Source: Manduca sexta
Lineage: Eukaryota; Arthropoda; Insecta; Lepidoptera; Sphingidae
Direction of reading: 5' to 3'
NCBI RefSeq assembly: GCF_014839805.1
Contig: NC_051131.1
Span: forward strand, 6,870,913-6,934,912
DNA length: 64,000 bases
In this document: piece after piece, positions 14,301 to 29,300 of the stretch
Position numbering within the stretch: position 1 is the stretch's first letter
Layout of the letters: each line of letters starts with the position of its first letter
Notes under the pieces: model-generated
The model's input: only the letters and a program-made list of their open reading frames with translations
Database searches by the model: none
Told to the model about the DNA's origin: nothing
Translations under genes and position numbers: made by a program

Positions 14301-17300
14301 ATGGGCAAAACATAAAAAAAAATACTTTTAAAGATTTTCCGCCTAAATTCCTAAGTAGGTTAGTATCGTGTTCTTTAGTACAGCTTACGCCATACCTTTT
14401 TAGGGATAGTTAGTTAGATGAGAAGAGGGAATTGATTGTGAATATGTTATAAGCTAGCTATAACTACGCTTAGAATAATCAAAACCTTTAATATAGCCTC
14501 GTAATAAGCATTGCCCGCGAAAGAGTTAATATGTTTTAAGGCTCTCTACAACGTTTCCATATTCAAGTCAAACATTATATTCGGTAATTCACAGATTTAG
14601 GCATCAAATTAAGTTTTAAAATGTCAAACTGTGGCAGAGTGTTTAAAGAGTGGTTTCTAGCCCGATACACCTCTCACTATTCCCAAGGCTAGGAAAACTA
14701 TACAGGACAAATCTTAATATCTGGCTTCTAATATATGGGGCCAATGCTTCGAGCAACCACTTGCTCTGCCTAACATGACATGAGGAACAAGCAAAATATT
14801 AAAATCAACTATTTAGGGAAACTGCATACAATTTAAGCAACGAAATGCATCACATGCTTTTTACTACAGTAAATACCAGCTTAAGAACAAAGCTTGCTTT
14901 GTTCTATCGCAAAAATTGGAAAAAAAATTGCTTTAGTTGGCTTATCATCAAAATATTGTTGAAATTAATGTTCGAACCAGTGGGAGTCTAGTCTTAACAA
15001 CGGTCAAATGCCCTAGAAATTTTAATATTTATAATAATTTAAAACCTTGGACCAGTACCTACTAAATGACAATCTATTGACATTGTTTCCAGAGATGTTT
15101 TGACGCTAAGCATTTATTATATATAAACAACAGCGACAAAATAATTATAATTAATAGTACTTATACACAAAAAATGCCTTTAGGATTTTAGTATCCAGAA
15201 ACAAGAACAGATTTTTTAACATAACCAGCATATTATCATCAGATATTGTAATAAAGGAAGTTGGGATACTGATGAAAACTACTAGGAATGCAAGGTCGTA
15301 AATGACTTTGCTGAACAAATTCAGCGTTGCATACAATAAGGAGCAAATTTAATATTTTCTTTTCTCAGACAAAAAATATAACCAAAACTGTCCAAATACA
15401 AAGAAAAACCATATACACTATTAATATAGTTTTAAATATTTGCAAAATACTTTTGTCCAATTTATATATAACATAAAAAAATAAAAACCTTTAATTTACT
15501 ACATGGAACTTGGATTTACTATTGTTTTAGTAAACATCGCAGATAAATTACGTAGCAGGGACTCATAAACGCTAGAATTGTCTACTTAAAATAATTAACA
15601 TAAATTTATTTTATTAAATGTAGGTAGTTCTAAGAATATGATACTTACGGCATAATTTAATCCTGTCAGATCCGGGTCTCCGTTTTTTATCCACTCATAA
15701 AATTCCATGGAATTATCAGTAGGGTCACCTTCACCATACGTGGCCATACAAAATACAGCTAGAGAGTTTGGAATTTCTTGCAATTTCATCAATTCTTCCT
15801 GGAATATGAAGACAATTGTAATTAGTAGCAATTTACAAACAAATTAATATTAATATGGGGCGACTATTATGGACATCCATAGAGTATCAATTCAAATTCG
15901 AGGTTAACCTCAAACATCAAATAATAAATACAATGGAATAATTTAAAGTCAAAGTAAATAAGTCTTCAATGTAATCAATAGGTATGTATCACATTGGTTA
16001 AACACTTGAACTAAGTTTGATGAACTGTTGAGTTTGAAATTTTTTTTCGTTGACTGCTGTGAAAGTAACTGAAACAGGGTTTTTGTCTGTGTTCATCTAA
16101 ATTAATGAGTACTAGATCAAAACTATTTCATGTTTGCATAGTACAACACATTTAAGCATGATTACAGAAGATATAACAAAGCTTTAAACCGATGTCAATT
16201 GTAACTTTTAAGGCAATAAATGAGTAAAAAAAATAACTAAAAAAATTTATGCGACATGTCCAAAATCTATCTAATAATGATCACGAGCGTTACTGCCTTA
16301 ACTATGTAAATTATTCGAATGTTCTTTAAGTCTAAAAAATAATCGAAACTTAAAATGTATTTTTATGAATATCTAACGTCAATAATATGCATCGATAATA
16401 TGCATAATGATTTCTTATGTCTACAGAAATGTCAGACATGGAAACCAAAAATATTTTTTGGATTTTATCGCGGTTTTTATACTATAATTTTCTTCTGACG
16501 TTTCTCCAGTTTCTCTTTACGAACGAACCGTTCAAGATTTCATCAAAATCATATCGAAGAATTAAGAAAAGAATAACAAAGAACTACTCCAACATTGCGT
16601 CACACCTGGCTGTATGTTGTAGAATAATCAGTTCTATGTGGAAGTAAAGGGGGTAGCGATGGGCTCAAATGTTTCTCCGGTAGTCGCGGATATACTCATG
16701 GAGGACTTCGAGAAGGCAGTCCTGACCACAGTCCCAGTCTCAACATAGTTTTAGAAAGGGTACGTAGATGATAGATTGACAAAATTATCATTATTTTTAA
16801 ATAACCTCAGCTCCCTCAATAATAAAATTCAATTTACTATAGAGTAAAAACACAATAAATCCCTTGCCTTCTTAGATGTTTTAGTTATAAGTAATCCTGA
16901 TCAAACCTTAAAGGTGTATCAGAAACATAACCATATTGATAAATATCCGAACGCTGAATCTTACCACCATCCAAAACCTACAGTGAGGAAGTCGATGTTT
17001 AAGAGAGCACAAGTTATCTGTGACAAGAAACACTTGGTCGCCAAACTGCAACAAGTCTAGCAAGTACCGCGACACAACAAGCTTCAAATTCCACGCCGCC
17101 GTCACAGAAACCGAGTGAAACCAGCTACAGTTCAACGCGTGCTGGTTGTATTACTATATGAAAGAGAAGACACCTATAAGATTGACTATATACTGAAGCG
17201 TGCTTCTATCAAAACTAATTCCAAGACGCCTAAGAAGATTAGTCAATTTTTACCACTTGTCAAGTGACATATACCTCTGCAAGAATCGGGCGTATACAAC

Positions 17301-20300
17301 ATAGATTGCAACTATAGCCTCTCTTACATCAGGCAAACAAAATATAGGAACACACGTAGAAGCTGACGTGAAGCACCGACGCTCTACGAAGTCTGCAGTT
17401 GCTGGATACTCCGAAGAAGGCTCCAATCATTTTTTTTTTGTTTTATCTTTATTTCAGGAGCTTGGTGGTCATTTTACGACCATGTGCTCTGTACGTCTGC
17501 TTTCACGGGTGGTCACTCTCTTTTCACTTTGTCAATTCTGTATAATATATATTTATTATTTTTATTTTTATAATTTTCAATCATTAGATTTCTGCAACTG
17601 CACAAGCCCCAATACCTTCCAAAGAAAACCGATTCCAAAGAAAAACATCGGAATTTGAATTGACAAGATGGTTGGCAGCTGGCATAAGCCTGTATTCCTG
17701 TTCTATGTTGAAATAAATCGGAACCTGCCAGATCGGTATCTGCCCCACTTCAAAACACTATGAGCTCATTCTGTGTAGATCGGACCGTCAACAGCTAGGA
17801 AAAAATAGTTTTTGTATAATTGTAAAATGTAGATAAGTACATATTGCAACTATATTTTTTCCGACAACCAACACGTCAGTTCCTGCCGTGACCATGAAGG
17901 CTGCAAAGTCTTTGAAACGTCGGTAATAAATTATCATATAAAAAACCGTTATAAAATCTGAAAAATAGTTTTATTTCAATGTCAATAATATGTTTAAACA
18001 TTTGCTAGCCACAAACCATATCACATTCTTCCGGGTCAGCGACCATGCCCTTCATCTTGTACCGCATCCCCTCCTTGGCCAGTCGTCCCGCGAATTCCTC
18101 TGCAGTACCCGTTTGTGAGCCATAAAATACAACTAAACTTCTTCCAGAAGATTTTAGTTTGTTTATAAAAGAGTTTTCTGTCACTTGAATCGAACCCGCC
18201 GCTCTGTAACAAAAATGCATGCGTATTAAAAAAATAACATAAAATAAATAGAAGATTAAACTCAAAACGAATTACTAGGTTTTGCTCATGGTCCTGTCCG
18301 CTTGAAATAGTTTTTGCGGGATAGAAGCCTCGTTATATATTTTCCCGGGATGAAAAGTAGCCTATGTCAAAGTAAATAAATAAATGTCCCCTAGTCTTAA
18401 TCTATATTTTAATTTCATCGATATCGGTTCACCCGTGAAAGCGTAACCGATAAATAAGTAGAGTCACTTTCGCATTTATAATATGAGTATGAATATGGAT
18501 GGAAATCCGTACGTACATCTATATTACACAAAAGCTTCTATCTTTATCGTAATATATAGTTATATACAGCATTATAATATATCAGAACAAGACTAAAAGC
18601 GTTATAATATAAGCCATTCTAATTAAGTTACAATAGGGTATTTGACTTATTTTAAACTTTTATAAAATATGTACGTCGTATAAATTCTAAAACAAAATAA
18701 ATCATTGAAATGCGATGAAAAATCCACTAGTTAGAAGCTATTGAAATTTGGTAATAGGGCGAGTGTCAAAAAACAGAAGAGAGATGTAATACTGGCATGT
18801 GACGTCAGCGGACATTACGATGCGTGCGCAAGAAAGAGATGGAGCGATATTCCCACTCCACGCCCACTCCTCCACGAAGTAATATTTGAAATTTGAATTA
18901 CTGCCTCATTTCTTATCGAATTTTAATGCTGGTTTCCCAGCAGGATTTATTTTTAGTACTAATGTTACATATTAAAAAACGCACAAAATCAGACATAGTC
19001 AAATATACGCTATTCTTCCGTCAACATTTCATTGTCATAATAATACATAATTTGCCTTGTCATCACGTCCAATTGAAGTGATAATACTCTTAAGTTCTTG
19101 AGAGCCGTAACTATTATATTAAATGTTTACACTTAAAATCAACCGTTCAGTACTACGTGACTCTGAGTCAGGGTCGTAGCTAGGGGGGGGGGGGGGCATT
19201 GTGGGGCAATGCCCTACATTAAAATACTAATGCCCTACCTTAATAATCAACTGAATTGTACATTACTACTCAATGAAAAATATGACGATTTGGAAGTTGG
19301 TCCCATAGTAAGAGTTATTCGTATCGTTGGGTGAAATAACCCTCTTTCGAGATTTAAGGGATTTTTGTTACAATCTGTATATTACCTTAACAATTACGTA
19401 AGTATTAACCTTTTTTTTTTTACTCACGTTCACAAGTCAAGAAAACCAAAAATCGATTGAGCATATCAGATGTAGTAACATTCTTATTTCCGCCCTGCTT
19501 GTAATAACAGCTGCCCTACCTTAAATTCAAGTCTAGCTACGGCCCTGCTCTGAGTTAGTCCTTTTTCTAAATGTTTAGGGCCACAAACATATTGGTGACC
19601 ATGTATATGTCGCGGTATATTGCCAAAGCCGTGATAATTCACTGGTCGTATTATAATTAAAAGGTAGATTGTCATTACATTTCATTTCTTACAATTTAAC
19701 GGCCTGGTTTTAGCTGATTATATTTTATATTAGTCAACAACTCCAAAATATTTTTATGTGCATATAAACATAAAAACACGAATTGGAAAGAAAATTACAT
19801 TACTCGTGTTTTAATTTCTTATTAAAACATATTATACATAAAGTTCAATTAATTTTTTTTTGGATTGTAGTGGTTCTTAGATTTCTTTTTTACTGGTTTG
19901 TTAATTATAAATCACATATTATGCTTGAATCATTTAGAAGATTTCCGTTCTGCATTATCAAAGTTGTCCAATATCAATGAAATTAAAATGGGACCATTCC
20001 GCAGCTATACGAAATGAAACGAAACAAAAAATACTTTATATCGGAACACGGGGTAAAAAATTATCCTTAAAACAACATAAAAATCATTTTTGAAGTAGTT
20101 TAATAAATAAAAAGCATTTAAGCGAAATTGCGTCATAACCGAATGTTCGTTCGGATGCTATTTGGAAGTGCCTCATTATCTTCAAGGCTTTCCTTGCGGT
20201 AAAAAAATCACACAGTGTTTAATTACAATGTTATCATTACTTTACAATGAATGTGAACATTTATAAAATTAGCGTAATCAACTGATATTTCTGTTGATTT

Positions 20301-23300
20301 CACTTGAGTGAGCATAACAACGTAAAGGACTAAGTACTTACTGTCATTACGTATAGTTACCAAAGTTTTCGAAGGTCCGTACCTGTTTACTAAATCTATT
20401 TTTTCTTTTCTTTAGTGATTTTGCCGGAATAAGGTAGTTGCCGTTGTTTAATTTTGTGCTTATTTCATACTAGCTTTTGCTCGCAGGTCCGCCTGTGTGA
20501 AATAGTTTTTCCGTGATAAAGTCCTAATTTGTACTTTTCTTTAAATTTATCAGTATGGTTTTAATAGCAAATAATACAAAAAAGAAGCCCTTCCGTAAAA
20601 ATATAGTGGCAAGCAAACTAGTAAATACATAAATTACAATTTTTGCCATTAAATTACAATGTGCAAGAGTTCGCGTGATACGGATGCTACCTTGTTTTTA
20701 CACGTGGATCGATTTTTCCCAGTGACATCACGCGCCTATATTGCGCCTCTTTTCTATTTGTTAACACATACTCTTGCTACTGAATTTGAAAGAATTATAT
20801 TTAACTTCAACGATGAAGGTGCAGGCAGTTAGCACCAAGTGACACATCTAGTTTACATAATAATTTGTTATTTTTTTTCACAAAGTTGACGATTTAATCG
20901 ATTTTGAATAGCCCCTTGAACTTTTCTGTGACGTAAAATAAAAACGGGCTTCCTTTTTTTACCCATGTTATAAAACATACGAATATATATGCGTGTTTTT
21001 GTAAAATTGTGATTCATATGCTATTATGTTTTTTTTGTACACAGTGTAACATGAAAAGAGCCCCATTGCAACGAAAACAAGTCAATAAAAATACTTCAAC
21101 ATCCATCGATTTAAGCCATGTAGAGAAACATTATCCCCTAAACGTCCATTAGAATTTGATTGAACAAGTTACTATGGTACAAAGTCGTTCTTCTTTTTTT
21201 AGATAGCAACAACGGAAATTCCCTTAAGTTAAGGACGTTTATACGTTGTACGAGCAACCACAAAAAAAGCTGAACAAATTAAAATTTCAAATCGCCTTTA
21301 AATTTTTGTATCCTTACCACAATCGATTTTTATTCCCTATACTTCAAAGGGCTTAAGTACTTTATATTAGATAGGTAGAAAAGAATATTTCCATTGAAGT
21401 TAATGCGTAGAAAAGTTTTGAATTTGTTTAGCTACTTTTGTGAGTGACTGTTCATAATAATTCCATATCTTTGTCTACTAGCTTTAACAACGATAACATC
21501 TTGCCGTCAGATATGAAACACGTATTCGCATTTTTTGATTAAATGGTTGAATCATTCGATAATACACTATTTCAGTATAGAGTGTTAAAAAGAGTCGTGT
21601 ACCTACTTCAGAAATCTATGGGCTTTGAATGGACCGACAATACATTAGCCAGCTATGAACAGTGTTCAAGTAGCCTACAGAATGCACAATGCACATGTAT
21701 CAAGTCCGCACTCCGCTGGGATCTCGACATAATATATGTTATCTACCTGCAATGTTGACAATGTCTTTTACGAAACACGACTGCTAATTACCGCTTGGTG
21801 ACTCAAAATAATTCCTGTCGCCAAGAGCAGCAGTAGATTTGATACCACAAAAACTAAATACATACTCAGATTACATAAATACATTATTGTATTTATAATA
21901 ATATGTAGATACTACATTCAATACCGTGACGAGGCACAAGGTCAAGTACACAAGTATATATTACGTAAAGTACACGTATATTGCATTTAAATGTAATTTT
22001 GATCGCCCACTAAACGTACTCATATAATAAATATAAGTATTTCAATAACCTCGCGACTCATCCTAAGTAGGAATCGGTGTTCCTCGGCAAAGTTTTGTTG
22101 ATTTTCACAAACCAGGCTATTTAAATTAAAAAGCATCCGAAATTCAATTGGGCAGATGGTTGGAAGGTTGCACAAGGCTGGCATCCTGATTTATATTTAA
22201 TTAAACCGGAACCCAGAAGACCGGCTACCAGACTTCATAACACTGAGAGCTCATTCTGCGTAGATCGGACCGTCAATTGCTAAAAAATTGAAATTTCGTA
22301 TAATTTTAAAATGTACGTAGATAATATTACTTTGATTTTTCGGAAAAACAAAACCTCAATCCCCTCCGTGACCATGAAGGCTGTGGTCTTCGAAACGTCG
22401 GAAGTAAATTATAATATATAGAACCACGATAACATCCGGAAAAAATGTTTTATTTCAATGTCTAACATTCGCATAAAGATAAGAAATCATTGTTCAATTA
22501 TTTTTCGGATTATAGTAGTCAATAGAGTCGGTTTTATTTGTTTAAAAAAGGTTTATATTTTGCTTTTTTGTTACCAATAAAACACATCTACGAGTACTTG
22601 TAGTACTTGTACCTAATACAAAAAAAGATTAACTCTCATTCTATTTTATATTGAGGAGTTACCTGGTGCATCTTCGAAGGTCAAAGTCAATAACAATATT
22701 TTTAATATGATCTAGTAATTTGAACTTATATAGCGAAGCAAACACAAAAATAAAATAATCAAAACCCTATTTGATTTTGAGCAGTCCCTCTGTGCATCTT
22801 CGAAGTTCAAAGTCAAACAACGATATTTGTAATATGGTAGTATCTTGAAGTTATATGGAACCTAACGCTAAGAGAATCATCAAAATTTCATTTGACTTTG
22901 AGGAGTCAATTTGTGCTTATTCGATATGCGAAGGCCTACGTCGCAAGCAACACCTAGTAAGTATAACATATTATACTCGTATGTTTAGATAAGCGCCTAA
23001 TATAACAATCCATATCAGTGACAGGACTATATTTTGGAGTAGGCTTACGCCTATACTCGTCGAAGACTGGGGTGTCGCTTACTAGAGCTATTATAAGTGT
23101 CCATCATACGTGCCTAGAGATGATTTTAATTAATTTTGATTATTTGGGTTTAAATTTACTGTTTTTTTAATTACAAGTTTAAACAAATTATCGTAAAACA
23201 TATTTTAGCAGCTCTAAAGGAGAAAGGTTTATCTATTTATCGTAATTTTCTTATGATTGTTCAGCGATAATTTTTTACCTCATAGACCGATTTAAATGAT

Positions 23301-26300
23301 TATTTTTTAGTTCGATTTCGTATAGGTTTAGAATGGTCACATTTAATTACATTTGTATAGGACCTTTTACTTCGAAGATGCAAAGGGGACCTTGTCAAAA
23401 CCAAATGGGATATCGATGTTTCCTTTTGTGTTGGGCTCAATATAGCTTCAAGATTCTTCATTCTATCATAGCAAAGATGAAGTAGCGTAATTTTATATTC
23501 ATTTTAATCATGGAATTATGAAAAGGCATGTTAATGAGAAAAAAATAATTACAAAACTAACATAGTGCTACAACCAAACAAAACAAGTTCAAGTAAATTA
23601 TAATTTTAACAAAAAAAAATTTTTTTTTTTTTTGGTACTTTGCCGTGGCTATCACCTGGGGTACCCTGCTAATGGTGTACAAGCAATCCCCGGCTTAGCA
23701 ACCACGGCAGCCCCATTATGAATTGGTGGGCATCATGGGGCATTTTAATTAGACACCGACTCCAAAATTGGTATCCAGTATATACCTGTTATGTGAAATT
23801 ATTTTTTGGTGTTGAGTGCTCTTTGAAGGCGGTTTAATTTTTTGTTAAAGTTATTTTTATTTTTTGCTTATTTGTGTTAATAAAAAATAGACCGTCTCGA
23901 TGGCGTAGTTGTTTTTCGCTCACGATACGACTATCGCGCTGAGGAGTTATACCTCTGAGTACCCCTGAAAAGGGAACAAGGTGTGATGCTATATATGTAT
24001 GTAAGAAGTAGAGTCAACTAAACCCAACCCAAAAACACAACTGATATGTTTCACATACAGTACGACTATCGAGCTGAAATGTTACGCCTCTGCCTACGCC
24101 TGACACGAGGAAAAGGTGTTATGCTATACCTATGTATAAGTATGTGAGAAGTACACTCAACCAAACTCAATGCAAAAACATAACTAAAAACGTCACAGGA
24201 AAGCTAAATTCGCGTTTTCGTGTTCTTGGACGACATAATTATTCTAGTTTTTTTAGTTTAAATCCAAACTACTTTAGTGATGTTGAAAAAAAAATTATTG
24301 GACCAATCTGGAGAGATATTGTTTCGAATAAAAAAAGAATTTTCCAAATCGGTTCGAAAATGAGACAGTTCTGAGGTAACAAACATACAAAAAAAATATT
24401 CACGTCGAATTGATAATCTCCTCCTTTTTTTGAAGTCGGTTAAAAAAACAGCTAAGGCGTAAGTAAAATTTATTAAAAAAAAATACTAACAACATTTTAG
24501 TAATCTGTTGGACCACCTAAGGCATTAGCGACAGCTCTACATCAGCGTGGCATACTGTGAATAAGGTTATTGATTATCGCCTGTAGAATAAGGCTCCATA
24601 CTCTGGAGAGGTGTGAAAAAAAGGTTTTGAGAAAAATCATTGAAAGCTCCTCTCGCGAGCAAATCTCACGCATTCTCTATGGGTTGAAATCGGCCGATCA
24701 AGCAGGCTACCCTAATCCTATGATATTATACTCGCGGAACTCATTTATCACGAGCTTTGCGGTCTGTGCACGTGCATTATCATGCATGAACATGAATTTT
24801 GGCCCATTTGTTGTCGATAGAGAATAACCATAGAGCGCACAATCTCGTCACGGTATTGTTCCGCACTTAAATTGCCTCGCATCAAAACAAGATCTGTTTT
24901 TGCACCTAGGCAAATTCTAGCCCACACTTATTATCTTTCCGTCTTGGTAAGAATGAACTTCCTCAGGATTCTGGTGTCGACCACGAACTCGCCAAATACA
25001 CACTCTCCTTGAATCGGGATGAAATCCAAATCGAGACTCCTTCGAAAACAGAACACGTGCCCGCTTATTGTCGGTGCATCGCAAATATGTGATTACTATT
25101 TAAATAACATAATAATATGCAAAATCCTTAAAGTGTCGAATACTGGTGCCGATACGATTTACAAGACCTTCGTTTTCGAGTGATAAAGATTGTAACGGTG
25201 AGACGTTCAAATTATTATTTTTGTATCGCTTATAATGTATTATCACAATTGTAATACAAATAATAAAGTTTAAAAATAATTTGTCATATTTCGAGGGTTG
25301 GGAGAGTTTCCCTGTATGTTCACTTTGACATTTCATGGTTTTCTAATGCAAAAAGTGTATCGTAGCAAAAAAACGTGAGACATTACCCATATTCTGGAGC
25401 AGTTGGATTAAAAGTGTCGAAAGTGGATTAACATTGTGTTAATCCCTTCTTTATCTATTGCGAATTCATACAAACCAGTTGTTTGTTATATATACAGTTC
25501 AAGAATAGCTCACGTTTAATGATAACACATATCAGTGATTGACTGCGCAGCAGTTTAGTGCAACCAGGTGCAATCATCTCGTTCTTTAATCTTTCTCTAA
25601 TTTAGCCTTTTTTAAAACATAATTTTAATAATAGATTCATAATCGAATGTGTGCATTTTCCTATTGCGAAAAACCATTTTATGGAATTTTATGATAAAAA
25701 AATCTCTTGAATATACCTGTACCTGAAGTGGCGACATATATTCTAACTGGGAGCTGCGGAGCATAATTTCATCACCCCACGTTACACCGGGTTGAGATGC
25801 GTGGAAAAATAATAATATACTGAAAAGGTATATTATTCATCTGCATCAATTAATATTTTATACAAACAATTTATCATCAACGAAATATGCGGCGCCGGCT
25901 ACTCACGACAATGACTATTCATGTGAATACCGATACATTAACTATTGTTGTGTTCTTCCACCGTATCAAACTTCAATGTGAAATAGGAACTATATTTTTT
26001 AAGCTTGTTACGAAAACGATTTAAATGAGTTTTTACGACCAGTTGGCTGCTTATCATCGACTCTGACTGACTCGATTCAAATCCTTGACCAATTATGTTC
26101 GAAAAATCCACACAAAGTAACTAATTAGTAATTATATAATATGCGATGCAAGGATAGGTACTTCAATATCGATTTTAATTTATCAGAATTTACTACCGAT
26201 AAGATATTGACGAATCCATTAGTTATCTTATTCTAGTTATAAATACTAATATTATAAATGAGGAAGTGAGTCTGCCTCTTCGGCTCCTTATTATAGGAAA

Positions 26301-29300
26301 TAGGGTTCCTTGATTTCTTTTTACAACACGAAAATCATTTGCCGGCCCGACTCAGATAGTGCTACTGTATGATAAGAAACATTTGTTAAGCGACACTTTT
26401 TGCTGCGTTTCACACGGTGATTTTTCTGGATCTTTTTAATATCAGATTTCTGGAAGCCCAAGGAACCCTCGCTCTATTATACTCCTATTTCATTCCTGAA
26501 TTTCCTGCAACGCATGCATAATTCTTAAGCAATTCTAAAGGAAAGAGGTTATCTATTCGTTGTATAAAAATAATGTTTGTTCATCGATAATATAAAATTA
26601 CCAGCTAAGCTAAGTAACAAACAAATACTTATTTACAAAAATAAAGTTTATTTTAAATTAGGCGCCGACTCCAACAAAATATCTAATGTGCATATAAAGA
26701 TAAAAACATGAAATGGAAAGATTAGTTTGCTTGTGCTTTCATAATTTCTTATTAAATAGCATATAAAGTTCAAATATTTTAGATTTTAGTGGTATTTTTT
26801 GTTGTTAAGTTTTTATACTCTGCTGCACCTGATCATCTGATCACTGATGGTAGGTTCAGTGTAGTCCCAATAAAGTATAGAATTGCGAGTGATGATTATC
26901 CCTCGAGAGTCGACATAATAATGCCAGCCTGTTTCAAACCGGATATCGCTTACGTGTGCTATTATGAAGGCTTTTACAAATTGTGTATTATGGTCGCTAT
27001 CTGACAGATACAAATGTCCTACCACCAACACAATATTACATCCTGAAGCGTGCTTTAATAAAAACCTATTTCAAACCACCTAAGAAGATTAGTAAATTTT
27101 TACCACCTGTCAAGTGCCATATACCTCTGCAAGAACCGGGTGTATACAAGATAGACTGCAACAGTGGCCTCTCTTATATAGGACAAACAAAAAGAAATAT
27201 AGGGACCCCCGTAAAAGAACATATAGCTGACGTGAAACACCGACGCTCTACGAAGTCTGCAGTCGCTGAACATTCTAAATGAGGCTCCAATCATTATTTG
27301 CGATTAGACAAGCCACAAATCCTTGCCAAAGAACACAGATTCCTGCCTAGGATGATTCGCGAGGCTATTGAAATTAAAAAACACCCAAATTTCAATAGGG
27401 AAGAGGTTGGAAGCTTGCACAAGCCTGGGATCCTGTTCTACATTTAATTAAATCGGATCCCAAAAGACCGGCTGCCAGACCTCGAGACACTGTGAGCTCA
27501 TTCTGCGTAGATCGGACCGTCAACAGTTAAAATTTAAAGAAGTTGTATATTTGCAAAATGTAGGTAGATATTGTAACTTTGACTTTACGGACACCTCAGT
27601 CCCCCCCCCCCCCACCATTAAGGCTGCAAAGTCTTCGAAACGTCGGGAGAAAATAATAATATAAAAAACCGCGATAAAATTCGTTAAATGTACGTATACA
27701 CCCGGCTCTTGTTGAGGTATATGGCACTTGACAAGTGGTAAAAATTTACAAATGAATAATATGGGACAACGTAACGTACCCGTAGAATTTTATTGTATTT
27801 AATAAATTTTTGTATTGTCCACCACATTTTTTTCCCGAAATAAAAGGAAGTAGTCTATATTTGGATACCTCGGCCAATATGTATGAACAGTATTTCACCA
27901 AAATCCGGCCTTAGGCAGGACACTCAGTTTTAATATGTGCTTTTGTTTTTAAATTCATTATTTATTTGGGCATTTCTCGTAAACTTAACTGTGGAGTTCT
28001 TTAGATTTTAGATATTGCAGGAATGCAAACTATTGCATGCTGACCAACGACGGTGCTTCTAGTGCAGTGATTGTTCGCTCGTGCCTTTCTTGCGTTGAGC
28101 ATTATTTAGATAAACCCGATTAGGAATATTCCCCTAGGAAAATCTCTAATACACACACACATATTGGTTTCCTGTCGTCTATGAAGGGAAAATTATTTAT
28201 CAATATCATTGATGGCGACGCAAATACTTTTTGGTTATTTGAATTCCAATCCTTCGATATAATGTTTTATGTACTAACTTGTCACTTGAGAATTTTTCGC
28301 CGTATGTGAATAAATATTTTTCTTATAACGCCTATTTTAACTTTACATGGTTGAGTACTGGCTCATCGTCAACAATCATAATATGTTATTTTTAAGATTT
28401 GAAAAGCAGCTATAATTATAAGGAAGAACTTGCCAAAACCAACCATACCACAATTAATGTTTATTTAGTAATCAGTAATTGTATTGAACTATCTCTATAT
28501 TTAAGGTAAGTATAGAGATAGTTCAATACAATTACTGATTACTTTTTATCCCCGGAAAATGTATAACGCGACTTTTATTCCGAAAAATCCATTCACTCAG
28601 GCGAACCCACAATACAGATTCATATAAATAAATCTTAAAAAGTAACGCGTCCTCAAAACTGACTGATATTAAGTTAGTTAATCAAATGCTATGCTAGTTA
28701 TCGATGTATTTTGTAATAAGCAGTTTATCGTGTTTCTTTGCTTTCAGTTCATTAGTTGTTTGTTTTGTTCCCCTTGTGAATAAAAACATTAGTGTTTCAT
28801 GTTTATTGGTTAGTTTAGTTAGTTAGTTCGAAGTTATTCGTAAACAAATTTAGTAATAAAAGGTAAGTGCCAATTAGTCGCGTGTTTTTTTTTGTTTAGT
28901 ATAAGCCTGCCTGATACTCCTGTTTCAACATATTATATAAGTAGGTACTTATGTATAAATGAAAGACGTATTTATAACGTAATTAAATAAAAAATCACAA
29001 TGTCAACTAATGTACAGACATGTCAATTGAGTAAATCAGTGCTTACTCTTACATTTATTTGCAGATAGCGATTAAAGTTTAAAAATTTTGATTATTTAGC
29101 TACTTGCATAGATATGACGTTGGCAGCAACAAAAGTACTACAAAAATACTACCAAAATTGAAAGATTCATTTGTCACCTAGTATTTAGTCAAGTCAGTAC
29201 TCAATATCAGTTCAATTACTAAACTATGTTATGCACTAAATTAATCATAATATGCCGGTTAGGGCTATGAAATTGTGATGCAATTATATAGGAAAATATT

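Larger units (their letters stand above)
6606..15648. other. Cpr intron 3 (about 9 kb), transposon-rich
   Basis: There is no host exon in this intron. It holds a LINE remnant (9600-10620), a TE-like 3' tail (about 11080-11480), one arm of a foldback element (12104-12290) and a hAT-type MITE (12469-12994). A Helitron-like scrap is near 8785-8870. About 7650-7870 there is a repeat-like passage ('CTCATCAGTCAGTATTCTACTGG'-type wording) common in moth introns. The remainder is AT-rich, with nothing I can name. Confidence 0.7.
15799..18016. other. Cpr intron 2, containing a Penelope-like element
   Basis: The intron is AT-rich to about 16600 and then filled by a decayed Penelope-like element. No host exon is seen. 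Confidence 0.8.
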
